NCBI GenBank assembly: GCA_046347195.1 | Contig: JAXMGQ010000019.1 | Location: 17,989-81,988 of the forward strand | DNA length: 64,000 bases | From: TMP-86 sp046347195 | Lineage (GTDB): Bacteria > Pseudomonadota > Gammaproteobacteria > Steroidobacterales > Steroidobacteraceae | Direction: 5' to 3' | Shown: positions 34,429-43,998 of the stretch, one piece after another | Numbering within the stretch: position 1 is the first letter of the stretch | Layout: the number at the start of each line of letters is the position of its first letter | Program-made: the position numbers and the translations under genes | The notes under the pieces: generated by a model | What the model was told of the DNA's origin: nothing | Seen by the model: only the letters and a program-made list of their open reading frames with translations | Database searches by the model: none

Positions 34429-36161
34429 GGACCGTCGTTCGACTGCACCAGCGTGGTCGCCGGCACGTTCTGCAGGTCATCGGGAGGAACGTCCATGAGA
34501 CGCAGCGCGCCGGTCATGACGCTGGAGAACACCGGTGCCGCCACCTCGCCGCCGTAGAAGAGCTTGCCGCTGGGCTCGTCGATGACCACCACGGTGGCGA
34601 GCTTCGGGCGCGTCGCGGGCACCACGCCGCCGAACACCGCCATGTAGCGATCCGTGGAATAGCCGCCGGCGGTGGATTTCCAGGCGGTGCCGGTCTTGCC
34701 GGCGACGCGGTAGCCCACCACGGCGGCGCGCTTGCCGGTGGCGCCTTCCGCGTTCACCACCGACTCCATGAGCTGCACCAGCGAGTTCGCGACGTTGCGC
34801 GGGATGACCTGCGCGCCAGGCACCGGCCCCGTGACGCGCTCGAAGGAGATGGGCCTCGACACACCGCCCGCGCCGATCGTGGCATAGGCGTGCGCGAGCT
34901 GGAGCGGCGTCACCGACAGGCCATAGCCGTGCGAGAGCGTCGCGATGCCGATGGGCCGCCAGTGCGAGTAATGGCTGAGCATGCCGGCCGATTCGCCGGG
35001 GTAGCCGCCACCGGTCACCTGCCCGAACCCCAGCGCGGTGAGCGTGTGCCAGATCTGCTCGGGCTTGAGCGACAGCGCGATCTTCAGCATGCCGACGTTG
35101 CTCGACTTCGCGAGGATGGTGGCGATGTCGATGGTGCCCAGCGGATGCTCGTCCTCGAACACCTTGGTGCCCACCTTGAGGAAACCGGGCGCGGTGTCGA
35201 CGACGCTGTCGGGACGCCACTGGCCCGACTCGAGCGCCGCCGCGATGACGAAGGGCTTGATGCTCGAGCCAGGCTCGAAGATGTCGGTGGCCGCGCGGTT
35301 GCGGTACAGGCCGGCCTTGATCTGGTCGCGATCGTTCGGGTTGTAGGTGGGCTGGTTGACCATCGCCAGCACCTCGCCCGTGCCGACGTCGATGACCACC
35401 ACGGAACCTGCGCGCGCGCGGTATTCCTGCATCGCGGCCTTGAGCTCGCGGTAGGCGAGGTACTGGATGCGAAGGTCGATGCTGGTGGTGAGATCGCGCC
35501 CCGGGCGCGGCGCGCGGATGCTCTCCACGTTCTGCACCGAGCGGCCGTACAGATCCTGGATCACGCGCTTGGCGCCATTCTCGCCGTCGAGCACCTGGTC
35601 GAACCCCAGTTCGAGGCCTTCCTGTCCCTGGTCATCGACGGTGGTGAAGCCGACCAGGTGGCCGGAGACCTCGCCCGCGGGGTAGTAGCGCCGGTACTCA
35701 CGCAGCAGGTAGACGCCGGGAATGCCCAGCGCCTTGATGCGCGCGGCCTGCTCCGGCGGCATGTGCCGCGCGAGGTAGAGGAATTCGCGGTCGAGGTTGC
35801 TGGTCACGCGGCGCACCAGCGACTGCGGTTCCTGCTTCAGCGCCTTGGCGAGGCGGGGCACCTCGTCGATGTTCTCGTTGATCTCCTGCGGATTCACCCA
35901 GACGGTGTCCACCGGCGTCGACAGCGCCAGCGGCTCGCCGTTCCTGTCGGTGATGGCGCCGCGATGCGCGATGATCTTGGCCACGCGCATGGTGCGCTCA
36001 TCGCCCTGCTTGGCGAGGAACGGCCGGTCCAGCCACTGCAGCTCGAGCGCGCGCACCGACAGTCCCGCGGCGCAGGCAAGCACGAGCCCGAGCACCAGTG
36101 CCGATCGCCACCGGTAGCTGCTCATCGCCGCGGTGTCGGCCTGCGCGGCGCGTCGCTTCAT
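34425..36161 (-). CDS. ftsI: Septal transpeptidase FtsI (PBP3)
   Basis: 578 residues from MKRRAAQADT, start overlapping the ftsL stop. One membrane anchor (about 17-37), then the pedestal domain and a penicillin-binding transpeptidase domain. Active-site motifs are SSIK (in FEPGSSIKPF), SSN (in KSSNVGMLK) and KTG (in AGKTGTAWK). It cross-links septal peptidoglycan with FtsW. A second possible start (MSSYRWRS) lies 12 residues in. A longer upstream frame covers ftsL and is a shadow. Confidence 0.96.
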   Translation of the reverse strand: MKRRAAQADTAAMSSYRWRSALVLGLVLACAAGLSVRALELQWLDRPFLAKQGDERTMRVAKIIAHRGAITDRNGEPLALSTPVDTVWVNPQEINENIDEVPRLAKALKQEPQSLVRRVTSNLDREFLYLARHMPPEQAARIKALGIPGVYLLREYRRYYPAGEVSGHLVGFTTVDDQGQEGLELGFDQVLDGENGAKRVIQDLYGRSVQNVESIRAPRPGRDLTTSIDLRIQYLAYRELKAAMQEYRARAGSVVVIDVGTGEVLAMVNQPTYNPNDRDQIKAGLYRNRAATDIFEPGSSIKPFVIAAALESGQWRPDSVVDTAPGFLKVGTKVFEDEHPLGTIDIATILAKSSNVGMLKIALSLKPEQIWHTLTALGFGQVTGGGYPGESAGMLSHYSHWRPIGIATLSHGYGLSVTPLQLAHAYATIGAGGVSRPISFERVTGPVPGAQVIPRNVANSLVQLMESVVNAEGATGKRAAVVGYRVAGKTGTAWKSTAGGYSTDRYMAVFGGVVPATRPKLATVVVIDEPSGKLFYGGEVAAPVFSSVMTGALRLMDVPPDDLQNVPATTLVQSNDGP

Positions 36162-36436
36162 TGCCGCACGATTCTCACATCCGAGGGCGCAGGCAGGCCC
36201 ATCTTCATCTTCGCGCCGGCGACCCGCTCCACGAAGGCATGCGAGGACCAGGCGCTCTGCTCCAGCTGCAGCCGGCCCCATTCCATCTCCAGCGCGTCGC
36301 GATCGGCGTTGAGGTGCTCGAGCTTCACGAACAGGTTGCGCGCCTGGTGGCGCGCGTAGATCACGGCGGTGGCGGATCCGAGCACCGCGACCCAGAGGAT
36401 GGGCAGCGCGATGTACAGCAGGCGGTGTGTCTTCAT
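36158..36436 (-). CDS. ftsL: Cell division protein FtsL
   Basis: 92 residues: short cytoplasmic tail, one membrane span (about 6-27), then a periplasmic coiled coil (about 30-65, with LEHLNADRDALEMEWGRLQLE heptads) and a short end. FtsL pairs with FtsB and FtsQ and activates FtsWI. Position between rsmH and ftsI is diagnostic for this poorly conserved protein. Confidence 0.93.
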   Translation of the reverse strand: MKTHRLLYIALPILWVAVLGSATAVIYARHQARNLFVKLEHLNADRDALEMEWGRLQLEQSAWSSHAFVERVAGAKMKMGLPAPSDVRIVRQ

Positions 36437-37392
36437 GCGGCAAGACCTCGTGGCAGTCGTTCGGCGACACGCAGCCGGGCGCTGCGGGCTCGCGGGTTTC
36501 GATCGATCTCGGCCTCGTCCGGCTCGATGGAGCGCCCGACCAGGCGAAGCACGGGCAGTGCGTGCGCCGGGATGCCCGGCAGGCCCGCGTACACCGGATC
36601 GACGCTGGCGGCGTCGCGGAAGAACCGCTTGACGATGCGATCCTCGAGCGAATGGAAGCTGATGACGACGATGCGCCCGCCGACCTTCAGGCGCGACAGG
36701 GCGGCGGCGAGCGCGGTGCGCAGTTCCGGAAGCTCGCGGTTGACGTGGATGCGAAGCGCCTGGAACACACGCGTGGCCGGGTGCTTGCCGCGCTCGCGGG
36801 TGGGCGCGACGCGCTGGATCAGTCCGGCGAGCTCGAGCGTGGTGCGAAAGGGATGTTCACGCCGGTCGTGCACGATGGCGCGGGCGATGCGCCGCGCAAA
36901 GCGCTCCTCACCGAGCTCGGCGAAGATGCGCGCGAGGTCGGCCTCGCTGGCCTGGTTGACGACATCCGCTGCGCTCGCGCCGTGCGTGGGATCCATGCGC
37001 ATGTCGAGCGGTCCGTCGGCCGAGAAGCTGAACCCTCGCGCTGCCTCATCGAGCTGCGGCGATGAGACGCCGAGATCGAACAGGATGCCATCGAAGCTCA
37101 AGGCCGGCTCGATGCGGTCCGCGCAGTCGGCGAGCCGTGAGAAAGGCGCCTGCATGAGGTGCACGCGTGCATCGGCGGTGAATTGCGGGCCGGCGCTGGC
37201 AATGGCCGCGGGATCGCGGTCCAAGCACAACAATCGCCCTTGTGCGCCCAGCTTTCCCAAGATCGCCCCTGCATGTCCCCCACGGCCGAAGGTGGCATCG
37301 AGATAGACGCCATCGGGCCGCACATTCAACATCATCAGCACCTGCGCCGGCATCACCGGCACATGACTGACCCCTTCCCCGCTCCGCGCCAT
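36433..37392 (-). CDS. rsmH: 16S rRNA m4C1402 methyltransferase RsmH
   Basis: 319 residues. N4-methylates C1402 of 16S rRNA with S-adenosylmethionine. SAM site DATFGRGGHAGAIL (about 32-45), the GVSSPQLDEAARGFSF block near 110-125 and the C-terminal VISFHSLEDRIVKRFF motif are characteristic. Second gene of the dcw operon after mraZ. Its partner RsmI, which methylates the 2'-hydroxyl of the same nucleotide, is encoded at 38535-39431. Confidence 0.97.
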   Translation of the reverse strand: MARSGEGVSHVPVMPAQVLMMLNVRPDGVYLDATFGRGGHAGAILGKLGAQGRLLCLDRDPAAIASAGPQFTADARVHLMQAPFSRLADCADRIEPALSFDGILFDLGVSSPQLDEAARGFSFSADGPLDMRMDPTHGASAADVVNQASEADLARIFAELGEERFARRIARAIVHDRREHPFRTTLELAGLIQRVAPTRERGKHPATRVFQALRIHVNRELPELRTALAAALSRLKVGGRIVVISFHSLEDRIVKRFFRDAASVDPVYAGLPGIPAHALPVLRLVGRSIEPDEAEIDRNPRARSARLRVAERLPRGLAA

Positions 37393-37415
37393 CGATCAAC
37401 GAGGCAAGTCGTCGA

Positions 37416-37868
37416 TTACAGCGACAGCGATTCGAGTCCGGCCGGCGCATCGGACGCATCCGATTCGGCGGCCAGCCACTCATCCCGCCGCTCGTTCCAG
37501 CGCGCTTCGTCCCAGAGCTCGAAGCGCTGGCCCTGGCCGATCAGCATCGCGTCGCGGTTCAGGGCCGCGAATTCGCGCAGATTGGGGGGCAGCAGCAGTC
37601 GGCCATGGCTGTCGAGCTCGAGGTCGGTGGCATGACCGACCATCAGGCGCTGCAGGCGGCGAGCCTGGGGGTTCAAGGTGGGGAGGCTCATCAGCTTGCG
37701 TTCGATTTCCTCCCAATCGGGCATCGGATAGATCAGCAGGCACTGGTCCTTGTCGACCGTGACCACGAGCTTCCCCCCGCAGCGCTCCTGGATGCGCTCC
37801 CGGTACCGGGTCGGCATGACCAGCCGGCCCTTCACGTCGAGCGTCAGTTTGTTGGCACCGCGGAACAT
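37416..37868 (-). CDS. mraZ: Transcriptional regulator MraZ
   Basis: 150 residues from MFRGANKLTLD. Two AbrB-like swapped-hairpin domains (about 1-55 and 75-130), each with the DxKGR/DxHGR motif (DVKGRLVMPTRYRE and DSHGRLLLPPNLRE). MraZ binds repeats upstream of its own gene and represses the dcw operon. A longer frame begins upstream, but that start would lie inside the promoter, so the family start is right. First gene of the operon. Confidence 0.97.
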   Translation of the reverse strand: MFRGANKLTLDVKGRLVMPTRYRERIQERCGGKLVVTVDKDQCLLIYPMPDWEEIERKLMSLPTLNPQARRLQRLMVGHATDLELDSHGRLLLPPNLREFAALNRDAMLIGQGQRFELWDEARWNERRDEWLAAESDASDAPAGLESLSL

Positions 37869-37888
37869 GTCGTCAGGATGGGTCGAAA

Positions 37889-37913
37889 ACCCATTCTCTC
37901 CCACTTTTTCCCA
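37889..37913 (-). promoter_or_regulatory. MraZ operator: three TGGGN repeats with 5-base spacers
   Basis: On the minus strand TGGGA-N5-TGGGA-N5-TGGGT, exactly the direct-repeat array described for MraZ of E. coli, placed just downstream of the -10 and before the mraZ start. It predicts autorepression of the operon. Confidence 0.93.
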
Positions 37914-37922
37914 CCGGCCGCC

Positions 37923-37952
37923 ACTATAGGGACGGGCAGTTCGCACTGTCAA
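37923..37952 (-). promoter_or_regulatory. Pmra: near-consensus sigma-70 promoter of the dcw operon
   Basis: TTGACA, 18 bases, TATAGT on the minus strand. Transcription would begin near 37916 at the edge of the MraZ repeats. It is the strongest sigma-70 match seen in the window and suits an operon of sixteen genes down to ftsZ. Confidence 0.9.
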
Positions 37953-38138
37953 CGCCTTAAGTTAAAAAAACCTTCGTACGGACAGTGACTTAGATCACAG
38001 TTTCGAGTGCGGGGCGGCAAACCCGGGGGAGGTTGTTCTGAATCAATCTGTTAGCGAAAACACCTGAAATGCAGCGCAACATTTGAAATCCGCCATTTTC
38101 GGCGAACTTCGATGAACATGCTGCAAACGTGTAAGAAA

Positions 38139-38505
38139 GGAGTCGGCCGGTAAGCCGGGTTCTGTCGTGGACAGCCATTCCTCTAGGATGCGCGTCGCCG
38201 CGCACCTCCAGCGGCCTACCCGGAAGTCCCTGTGGGCACAGGTGGAAGGCCTTGCGGCCTGCCGTGCTTCCCTATTTGGCCTTGCTCCCGGTGGGGTTTG
38301 CCGTGCCACGGCTGTTGCCAGCCGCGCGGTGCGCTCTTACCGCACCATTTCACCCTTGCCAGCACCCGTAAAGGCGCTTCGGCGGTATCTTTCTGTTGCA
38401 CTTTCCGTGGGCTCACGCCCCCCAGGCGTTACCTGGCACCGCGCCCGATGGAGCCCGGACTTTCCTCCCCGCGGTTGCCCGCGCGGCGGCTGCCTGGCCG
38501 ACTCC
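38139..38505 (-). ncRNA. rnpB: RNase P RNA (type A)
   Basis: About 367 bases. Read on the minus strand the ends pair as P1 (GGAGTCGGCC with GGCCGACTCC). The conserved 5' core GAGGAAAGTCCGGGCTCC, the ACAGAAAGATACCGCC segment, GGTGCGGTAAGAGCGCACCG, GGCCAAATAGGG and the 3' core CAGAACCCGGCTTACCGG follow in order, as in E. coli M1 RNA. It is the catalytic RNA that trims tRNA 5' ends. TTTCTT follows P1 and may serve as the terminator. It lies between mraZ and rsmI, the usual place in Pseudomonas-like genomes. Ends are set by P1 and may be off by a few bases. Confidence 0.97.
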
Positions 38506-38534
38506 GGAGCGGGACGATACGCACTTGGCGCGCG

Positions 38535-39431
<897 letters not shown>

Positions 39432-39437
39432 TATAAT
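39432..39437 (+). promoter_or_regulatory. Perfect -10 box upstream of lpoA
   Basis: TATAAT lies 42 bases before the lpoA ATG, in the short divergent gap next to rsmI. No good -35 is visible at 17 bases, so the promoter call is tentative. Confidence 0.4.
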
Positions 39438-39478
39438 CGCCAGGACCGTTGCGAAGGGATTTCAGGAGATTCAAGACT

Positions 39479-41302
39479 ATGGCAGTGATCGCCCCGCGTC
39501 CACGACGCCGCGCCGGGATGCTGTGCCTGCTGTTGCTGCTGGCGGGCGGATGCAGCCTGGTCCAGGCGCCAGAGACGGAAGGGGATCGCGCCGCGCAGGC
39601 CGATCGTCTCGCGCGCGGTGCGCGCCACGCCGATGCCGCTGCCACCTACGCATCGCTGGCACAGGCAGAGTCCGCGCAACGTGATTACTACCACCTGCGC
39701 GCGGCGCAGGAGTTCGCCGCCGCGGGCAATGTCGCGGCCGCGCGCGCCCAACTCGCCGCCGCGGCGCCCGACGTGCGCGCACGGCTTCCCGTGCTGCGCG
39801 CCTTTGCCGGCGCCGAGATCTCGCTGGCGCAGGGAGATGGCGCGGCGGCGGTGCGCGAGCTGGACCAGATCCAGGTGCCGCCCCAGCTCGAGGAGGCCCA
39901 GCACTACTGGCAGCTGCGCGGACGAGGTGCGTTCCTGGCGGCGCGGCCCGCGGAAGGCACGCGCGCCTACATCGAGCGCGAGCGCTTCCTGGCAGGTCCC
40001 GACATGCTGCGCGCGAATCGCGAGGAGCTGTACGCGCGATTGAGGACCGCGGCCGAGAAAGGCACGCCGATGAAGGTGCCGCCGAAGGCCGATGGCATCC
40101 TCGCCGGCTGGCTCGAGCTCGCGCCCGTGGCGCTCGAACTCGCCCGCAATCCCATGGGTGCGCAAAGCGCGCTGGCGGCGTGGCGCCGACGATTTCCCGT
40201 GCACCCGGCCAACGACAGCGTCCTGCCCGCAGCGCAGGCGCAGCTCGCGCAGGCCACCGAGTTCCCCGACCAGATCGCCCTGCTGCTGCCGTTGTCGGGC
40301 CGCTCGGAGCCCTTCGGTGTGGCGGTGCGTGACGGCTTCATCGCCGCGTATCTTGAACAGGGAACCGGCGAACAAGGGTCCGGCGAGCCGGGCGCGGGCA
40401 AGCATCCGAGGCTGCGCATCTACGATGCGGCCGAGAATCCCACGGCGGCCTACGAGAAGGCGGTCGCGGATGGCGCAAGCTTCGTGGTCGGCCCGCTGAC
40501 CAAGGAGGACGTGGCGGCGGTTGTGCCGCTGGCGGCGGGCCGCACGCCGACGCTGGCCCTGAATTTCCTCGCCGACGGGACGACCGCGAGCGCCAACTTC
40601 TACCAGTTCGCGCTGCTGCCCGAGGACGAGGCGCGCGCCGCGGCGCGGCGCATGGTGGCGGATGGTCGGTTGCGCGGCGTGGCGCTGGCGCCGATGAACG
40701 AGATCGGCTCGCGCGTGCTGGCGGCATTCACCGACGAGCTCACGCACCTGGGTGGCGCGCTGCTGGACACGGGCCGGTACGACAGCGCGCAGGCGGATTT
40801 CTCCGACCTCATCCACAAGGTGCTGCAGGTCAAGGACGTGAAGGGGGAGCCTTCCACGCACCGCACCGATGCCGGCTTCGTGTTCGTCGTTGGCGCGCCG
40901 GTGGCGGCCCGGCTCATCCGCCCGCAGCTCAAGTTCCACTATGCCGGGGACGTGCCGATGTACTGCATCTCCGACAGCTTCGAACCCGATCCGAAGGCCA
41001 ACACCGACATGGACGGCGTCATCATCGCGGACATGCCCTGGATGATCTCCAGCGACCCCGTGACCAGCCAGGTGCGCAACGACGTGCGTGCCGCGTGGCC
41101 GGCGCGGGCCTCGCGGCGCGGCCGCCTGTATGCCTTCGGCTTCGATGCCTACCGGCTGATCCCGGCGCTCAAGGGACACTCGATCGACACGGCGAACGGC
41201 ATCTCCGGGATGACGGGCAAGTTGCGCCTGGATGACAGGAACCGCATCCGGCGCGAGCTGGACTGGGCGGAGATCAAGTCGGGCGTGCCGCACGCCCTGT
41301 GA
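39479..41302 (+). CDS. lpoA: Penicillin-binding protein activator LpoA (outer-membrane lipoprotein)
   Basis: 607 residues from MAVIAPRPRR, with AGGAG about ten bases upstream. Signal peptide ending LLLLLAGGCS with the lipidated Cys near residue 25 (the -3 residue is Ala, less usual than Leu). The N-terminal TPR-like domain (about 30-245) is followed by a periplasmic-binding-protein-like domain that begins IALLLPLSGRSEPFGVAV near 262 and runs to the end. LpoA reaches from the outer membrane to stimulate PBP1A. rsmI-lpoA-yraN normally follow one another; here yraN is displaced by the ECF module. Convergent with the sigma-factor gene, with no bases between the stops. Confidence 0.93.
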   Translation: MAVIAPRPRRRAGMLCLLLLLAGGCSLVQAPETEGDRAAQADRLARGARHADAAATYASLAQAESAQRDYYHLRAAQEFAAAGNVAAARAQLAAAAPDVRARLPVLRAFAGAEISLAQGDGAAAVRELDQIQVPPQLEEAQHYWQLRGRGAFLAARPAEGTRAYIERERFLAGPDMLRANREELYARLRTAAEKGTPMKVPPKADGILAGWLELAPVALELARNPMGAQSALAAWRRRFPVHPANDSVLPAAQAQLAQATEFPDQIALLLPLSGRSEPFGVAVRDGFIAAYLEQGTGEQGSGEPGAGKHPRLRIYDAAENPTAAYEKAVADGASFVVGPLTKEDVAAVVPLAAGRTPTLALNFLADGTTASANFYQFALLPEDEARAAARRMVADGRLRGVALAPMNEIGSRVLAAFTDELTHLGGALLDTGRYDSAQADFSDLIHKVLQVKDVKGEPSTHRTDAGFVFVVGAPVAARLIRPQLKFHYAGDVPMYCISDSFEPDPKANTDMDGVIIADMPWMISSDPVTSQVRNDVRAAWPARASRRGRLYAFGFDAYRLIPALKGHSIDTANGISGMTGKLRLDDRNRIRRELDWAEIKSGVPHAL

Positions 41303-42604
41303 TCAGTGCAGGTCCTGCGCGCACCGCCCGCAGCGCCGTTCGCGCGCGCGCAGCAGTTCCTGCTCCTTGAGATTGAGGGTGAGCTGCGCCGCACGCGCGA
41401 ATTCCGCACTGGCCTCCTCGAACCGCCCCAGCTTCTCCAGCAGATCGCCGCGCACGCTGGGCAACAGGTGGTAGTCCTGCAGCCGCGCATCGGCCGCCAG
41501 CGCATCCACCGAGGCCAGGCCCGCGGCCGGACCGTAGGCCATGGCCAGCGCGACGGCGCGATTGAGCGCCACCACCGGCGAGGGCGACACCTGCGAGAGC
41601 GCATCGTACAGCGCGACGATGCGCGCCCAGTCCGTGTCCGCGGCGGCGGGCGCGCGCGCGTGACAGGCGGCGATGGCCGCCTGCAGCGCATACGGCCCCA
41701 AGGCTGAGCCTGCGCCGCCGGCCACCCGCTCCGCCAGGCCGAGCGCCGCGAGGCCGCGCGAGATCATCAAGGGGTCCCAGCGCGCACGGTCCTGGTCCAG
41801 CAGCAGGATGGGTTCCCCGCCGGGGCCGACCCGTGCCCGGTTGCGCGAAGCCTGGATCTCCATCAGGGCGACGAGGCCATGGACCTCGGGCTCCTCGGGC
41901 ACGAGCTGCGCAAGGACCCGGCCCAGGCGCTGCGCTTCCTCGCACAGCGCGGGACGCAGCCAGTGCTCGCCCGCCGTCGCCACGTAGCCTTCGTTGAACA
42001 TCAGGTAGATGACTTCCAGGACCGAGGCCAGCCGCGCGGCCCGTTCGGCCTCCTTCGGCAGCTCGAAGGGAACCCGGGCCTCGGCGAGCGTGCGCTTGGC
42101 GCGCACGATGCGCTGCTGGATCGCGGCCTCGCCGGCGAGGAAGGCGCGCCCGATCTCCGCGGCGGTGAGGCCGCCGAGCAGGCGCAGCGTGAGCGCGAGC
42201 CGCGCGTCGGTGGGCAACACCGGGTGGCAGGCGATGAAGATCAGTCGCAGCAGGTCATCGGGCACATCGGCGGCGAGCGCCTGCTCGAGCGCGGCGTCCT
42301 GCGCGCCCGCGCCCTCGGGGTCGGCGGCCAGCAGTCCTGACTTGCGATCGTGCAACCGCAGGCGGCGCAGGTGATCCAGCGCGCGGTTCCTGGCCGTGGT
42401 CATGAGCCACGCGCCCGGGTTGTCCGGCAGGCCGGTGCGCGGCCATTGCTCCAGGGCGCTGACGAATGCCTCCTGCGCCATCTCCTCGGCGAGCCCCACA
42501 TCGCGCAGCACGCGCGTGAGCCGGCCGAGGATCCGGCCCGATTCCATCTGCCAGATGGCCGCGATGGAGCGCCGGATCGCATCGGATGCGCCAGCATCGT
42601 TCAC
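41303..42604 (-). CDS. ECF42-type RNA polymerase sigma factor with C-terminal TPR-like extension
   Basis: 433 residues from a GTG overlapping the stop of the upstream DGPF gene. Sigma region 2 contains GLAEEMAQEAFVSALEQWP and ARNRALDHLRRL (about 38-85); region 4 contains LTLRLLGGLTAAEIGRAFLAGEAAIQQRIVRAKRTL (140-175, helix-turn-helix). The remaining 240 residues form a TPR-like region, as in COG4941 proteins. ECF42 sigma factors have this extension, lack an anti-sigma factor and sit next to DGPF/YCII proteins, as here. A longer frame upstream overlaps the neighbouring gene and is a shadow. Confidence 0.93.
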   Translation of the reverse strand: MNDAGASDAIRRSIAAIWQMESGRILGRLTRVLRDVGLAEEMAQEAFVSALEQWPRTGLPDNPGAWLMTTARNRALDHLRRLRLHDRKSGLLAADPEGAGAQDAALEQALAADVPDDLLRLIFIACHPVLPTDARLALTLRLLGGLTAAEIGRAFLAGEAAIQQRIVRAKRTLAEARVPFELPKEAERAARLASVLEVIYLMFNEGYVATAGEHWLRPALCEEAQRLGRVLAQLVPEEPEVHGLVALMEIQASRNRARVGPGGEPILLLDQDRARWDPLMISRGLAALGLAERVAGGAGSALGPYALQAAIAACHARAPAAADTDWARIVALYDALSQVSPSPVVALNRAVALAMAYGPAAGLASVDALAADARLQDYHLLPSVRGDLLEKLGRFEEASAEFARAAQLTLNLKEQELLRARERRCGRCAQDLH

Positions 42605-42954
42605 TGGAAACAGGGCCCCAGTTCGCGCACTTCGATGGTGGCCCAGGCCGCCGCCGGACATTCGCGGGCGATGGCGAGGGCCTCCTCCCGCAGCTCGCAG
42701 GTCAGCAGGAAGAACCCGCCGACCATCTCGCGCGCCTCCGAGAAGGGACCGTCGCGAAGTATCGTCTTGCGCCCCTGCCGCGACACGCGCACGGCATCGG
42801 CATCGGACTTGAGCGACTGGCTCATCGTGAGCAGGCCGCGGCGCTTCAGCTCCTCGCTGTAACGCACCATCACCTCGTACAGCTCGCGCCCCTCGCTTTC
42901 CGTGCGCGTGGCGCGGTCCCCCGGCTTCTCGACCACCAGCAGCATGTAAGCCAT
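42601..42954 (-). CDS. DGPF-domain (YCII-related) protein 1
   Basis: 117 residues, a single YCII-related domain (ferredoxin-like fold) with the DGPF motif (in ILRDGPFSEAREMVGGFF, about 67-84). DGPF proteins accompany ECF42 sigma factors and have no known activity. Cys and Phe at the end (ELGPCFQ) follow the domain. Overlaps the sigma-factor start by four bases, so the two are coupled. Confidence 0.9.
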   Translation of the reverse strand: MAYMLLVVEKPGDRATRTESEGRELYEVMVRYSEELKRRGLLTMSQSLKSDADAVRVSRQGRKTILRDGPFSEAREMVGGFFLLTCELREEALAIARECPAAAWATIEVRELGPCFQ

Positions 42955-42962
42955 GCGCCCTC

Positions 42963-43403
42963 CTATGTCTTCGCGTACACCGGCAGTAACTCGCCGTTGA
43001 TGATCCAGGGCGTGCCATACCGGTCGTTCACCATGCCACAGACCTTCGCCCAGAAAGTGGGCTGAATCGGCATGCCCACGCTACCGCCGTCAGCCAGCGA
43101 CTTGAACACCCGTTCGGCCTCGGCGGTGGTGGGATAATTGAGCGTCATCGTGATGCCCTTGATGCCTTCCCACGCACGGTTGGCCGGTGCATCGCCGGCG
43201 AACAGCCACGATCCGTCCTCGAACGCCAGCCGCGCATGCATGATGCGGTGACGGTGTTCGGCCGGCATCTGCTCTGCCATCGGTGTGTCGGCGCCGCTCA
43301 CCAGCACCTCGAGCCGGGCCCCGAGCCCCAGCACACGTTCATAGAAGCGCATCGCCTCGGCGCAATTCCCGTCGAATCCCAGATAGGCAACCATGCAAGC
43401 CAT
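42963..43403 (-). CDS. PhnB-like VOC-superfamily protein
   Basis: 146 residues of the VOC (glyoxalase/bleomycin-resistance) fold, closest in look to PhnB/3-demethylubiquinone-like proteins: MVAYLGFDGNCAEAMRFYERVLG at the N-terminus, HARLAFEDGSWLFAGD in the middle and WAKVCGMVNDRYGTPWIIN at the end. No function known; often encoded with DGPF proteins and ECF42 sigma factors. GGAGGT lies eight bases before the first ATG, which decides between it and the ATG three codons on. Confidence 0.88.
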   Translation of the reverse strand: MACMVAYLGFDGNCAEAMRFYERVLGLGARLEVLVSGADTPMAEQMPAEHRHRIMHARLAFEDGSWLFAGDAPANRAWEGIKGITMTLNYPTTAEAERVFKSLADGGSVGMPIQPTFWAKVCGMVNDRYGTPWIINGELLPVYAKT

Positions 43404-43436
43404 CGTATTGACCTCCGTCGTGTCCCGAGCGTTCTT

Positions 43437-43865
43437 TCAGTTGGTCTGCCGCGCCACCTGGCGACGCAGGCCGGCCTCGTGGGCGCGCTGCTCCTCCGTC
43501 ATGACGCCCGCGAAATCCTCGGCTTCGTACAGCGGCCGGATCTCGATGTCGGAATCCGAGAGCATCGGATTGGGGCAGCGCTTCACCCACTCGACCGCCT
43601 CCTCGATGGAGCGCACCTGCCACAGCCAGAACCCGGCCACCAGTTCCTTCGTCTCGGCGAAGGGTCCGTCGGTGACCGTGCGGCCAGTTCCGGCGAACCG
43701 GACGCGCTTGCCCTGCCGGCTGGGCTTCAGGCCCTCTCCTGCCAGCAGGATGCCCGCCTTGACCAAGGCATCATTGAACCGTTCCATGGCCGCGAACAGT
43801 TCGGGGGTCGGCAGGACCCCCGCCTCGCTTTCGGCCGTCGCCTTCACCAGCACCATGACCTTCAT
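43437..43865 (-). CDS. DGPF-domain (YCII-related) protein 2
   Basis: 142 residues from MKVMVLVKAT, preceded by a GGAGG ribosome site five bases upstream. The DGPF motif is in TVTDGPFAETKELVAGFW (about 70-87), and EAVEWVKRCPNP follows. First gene of the four-gene ECF42 module. Its upstream region carries a candidate ECF42 promoter. Confidence 0.92.
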   Translation of the reverse strand: MKVMVLVKATAESEAGVLPTPELFAAMERFNDALVKAGILLAGEGLKPSRQGKRVRFAGTGRTVTDGPFAETKELVAGFWLWQVRSIEEAVEWVKRCPNPMLSDSDIEIRPLYEAEDFAGVMTEEQRAHEAGLRRQVARQTN

Positions 43866-43907
43866 ATCGACCTCCTGACGGATGAGATTCCGCCTTCCTG
43901 ATCCCAC

Positions 43908-43934
43908 GACGAACGGGCGGGCGGCAGATCGACA
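43908..43934 (-). promoter_or_regulatory. Candidate ECF42-dependent promoter of the DGPF/sigma module
   Basis: On the minus strand TGTCGA is followed after 17 bases by CGTC, 43 bases before the first DGPF gene. TGTCGA (-35) with CGTC-type -10 is the motif reported for ECF42 sigma factors, as I recall it. It predicts autoregulation. Confidence 0.6.
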
Positions 43935-43998
43935 TTTGCGCACGGTTGCGACGGATTTGGAGCATGCCCTTCCCGGGCCCGTGGGGCAGCATGACCCG

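Noticed and set aside
37869..37952. N-terminally extended MraZ (28 extra residues)
   Set aside because: The upstream start would lie within the -35 of Pmra, before the transcription start, and the family begins at MFRGAN.
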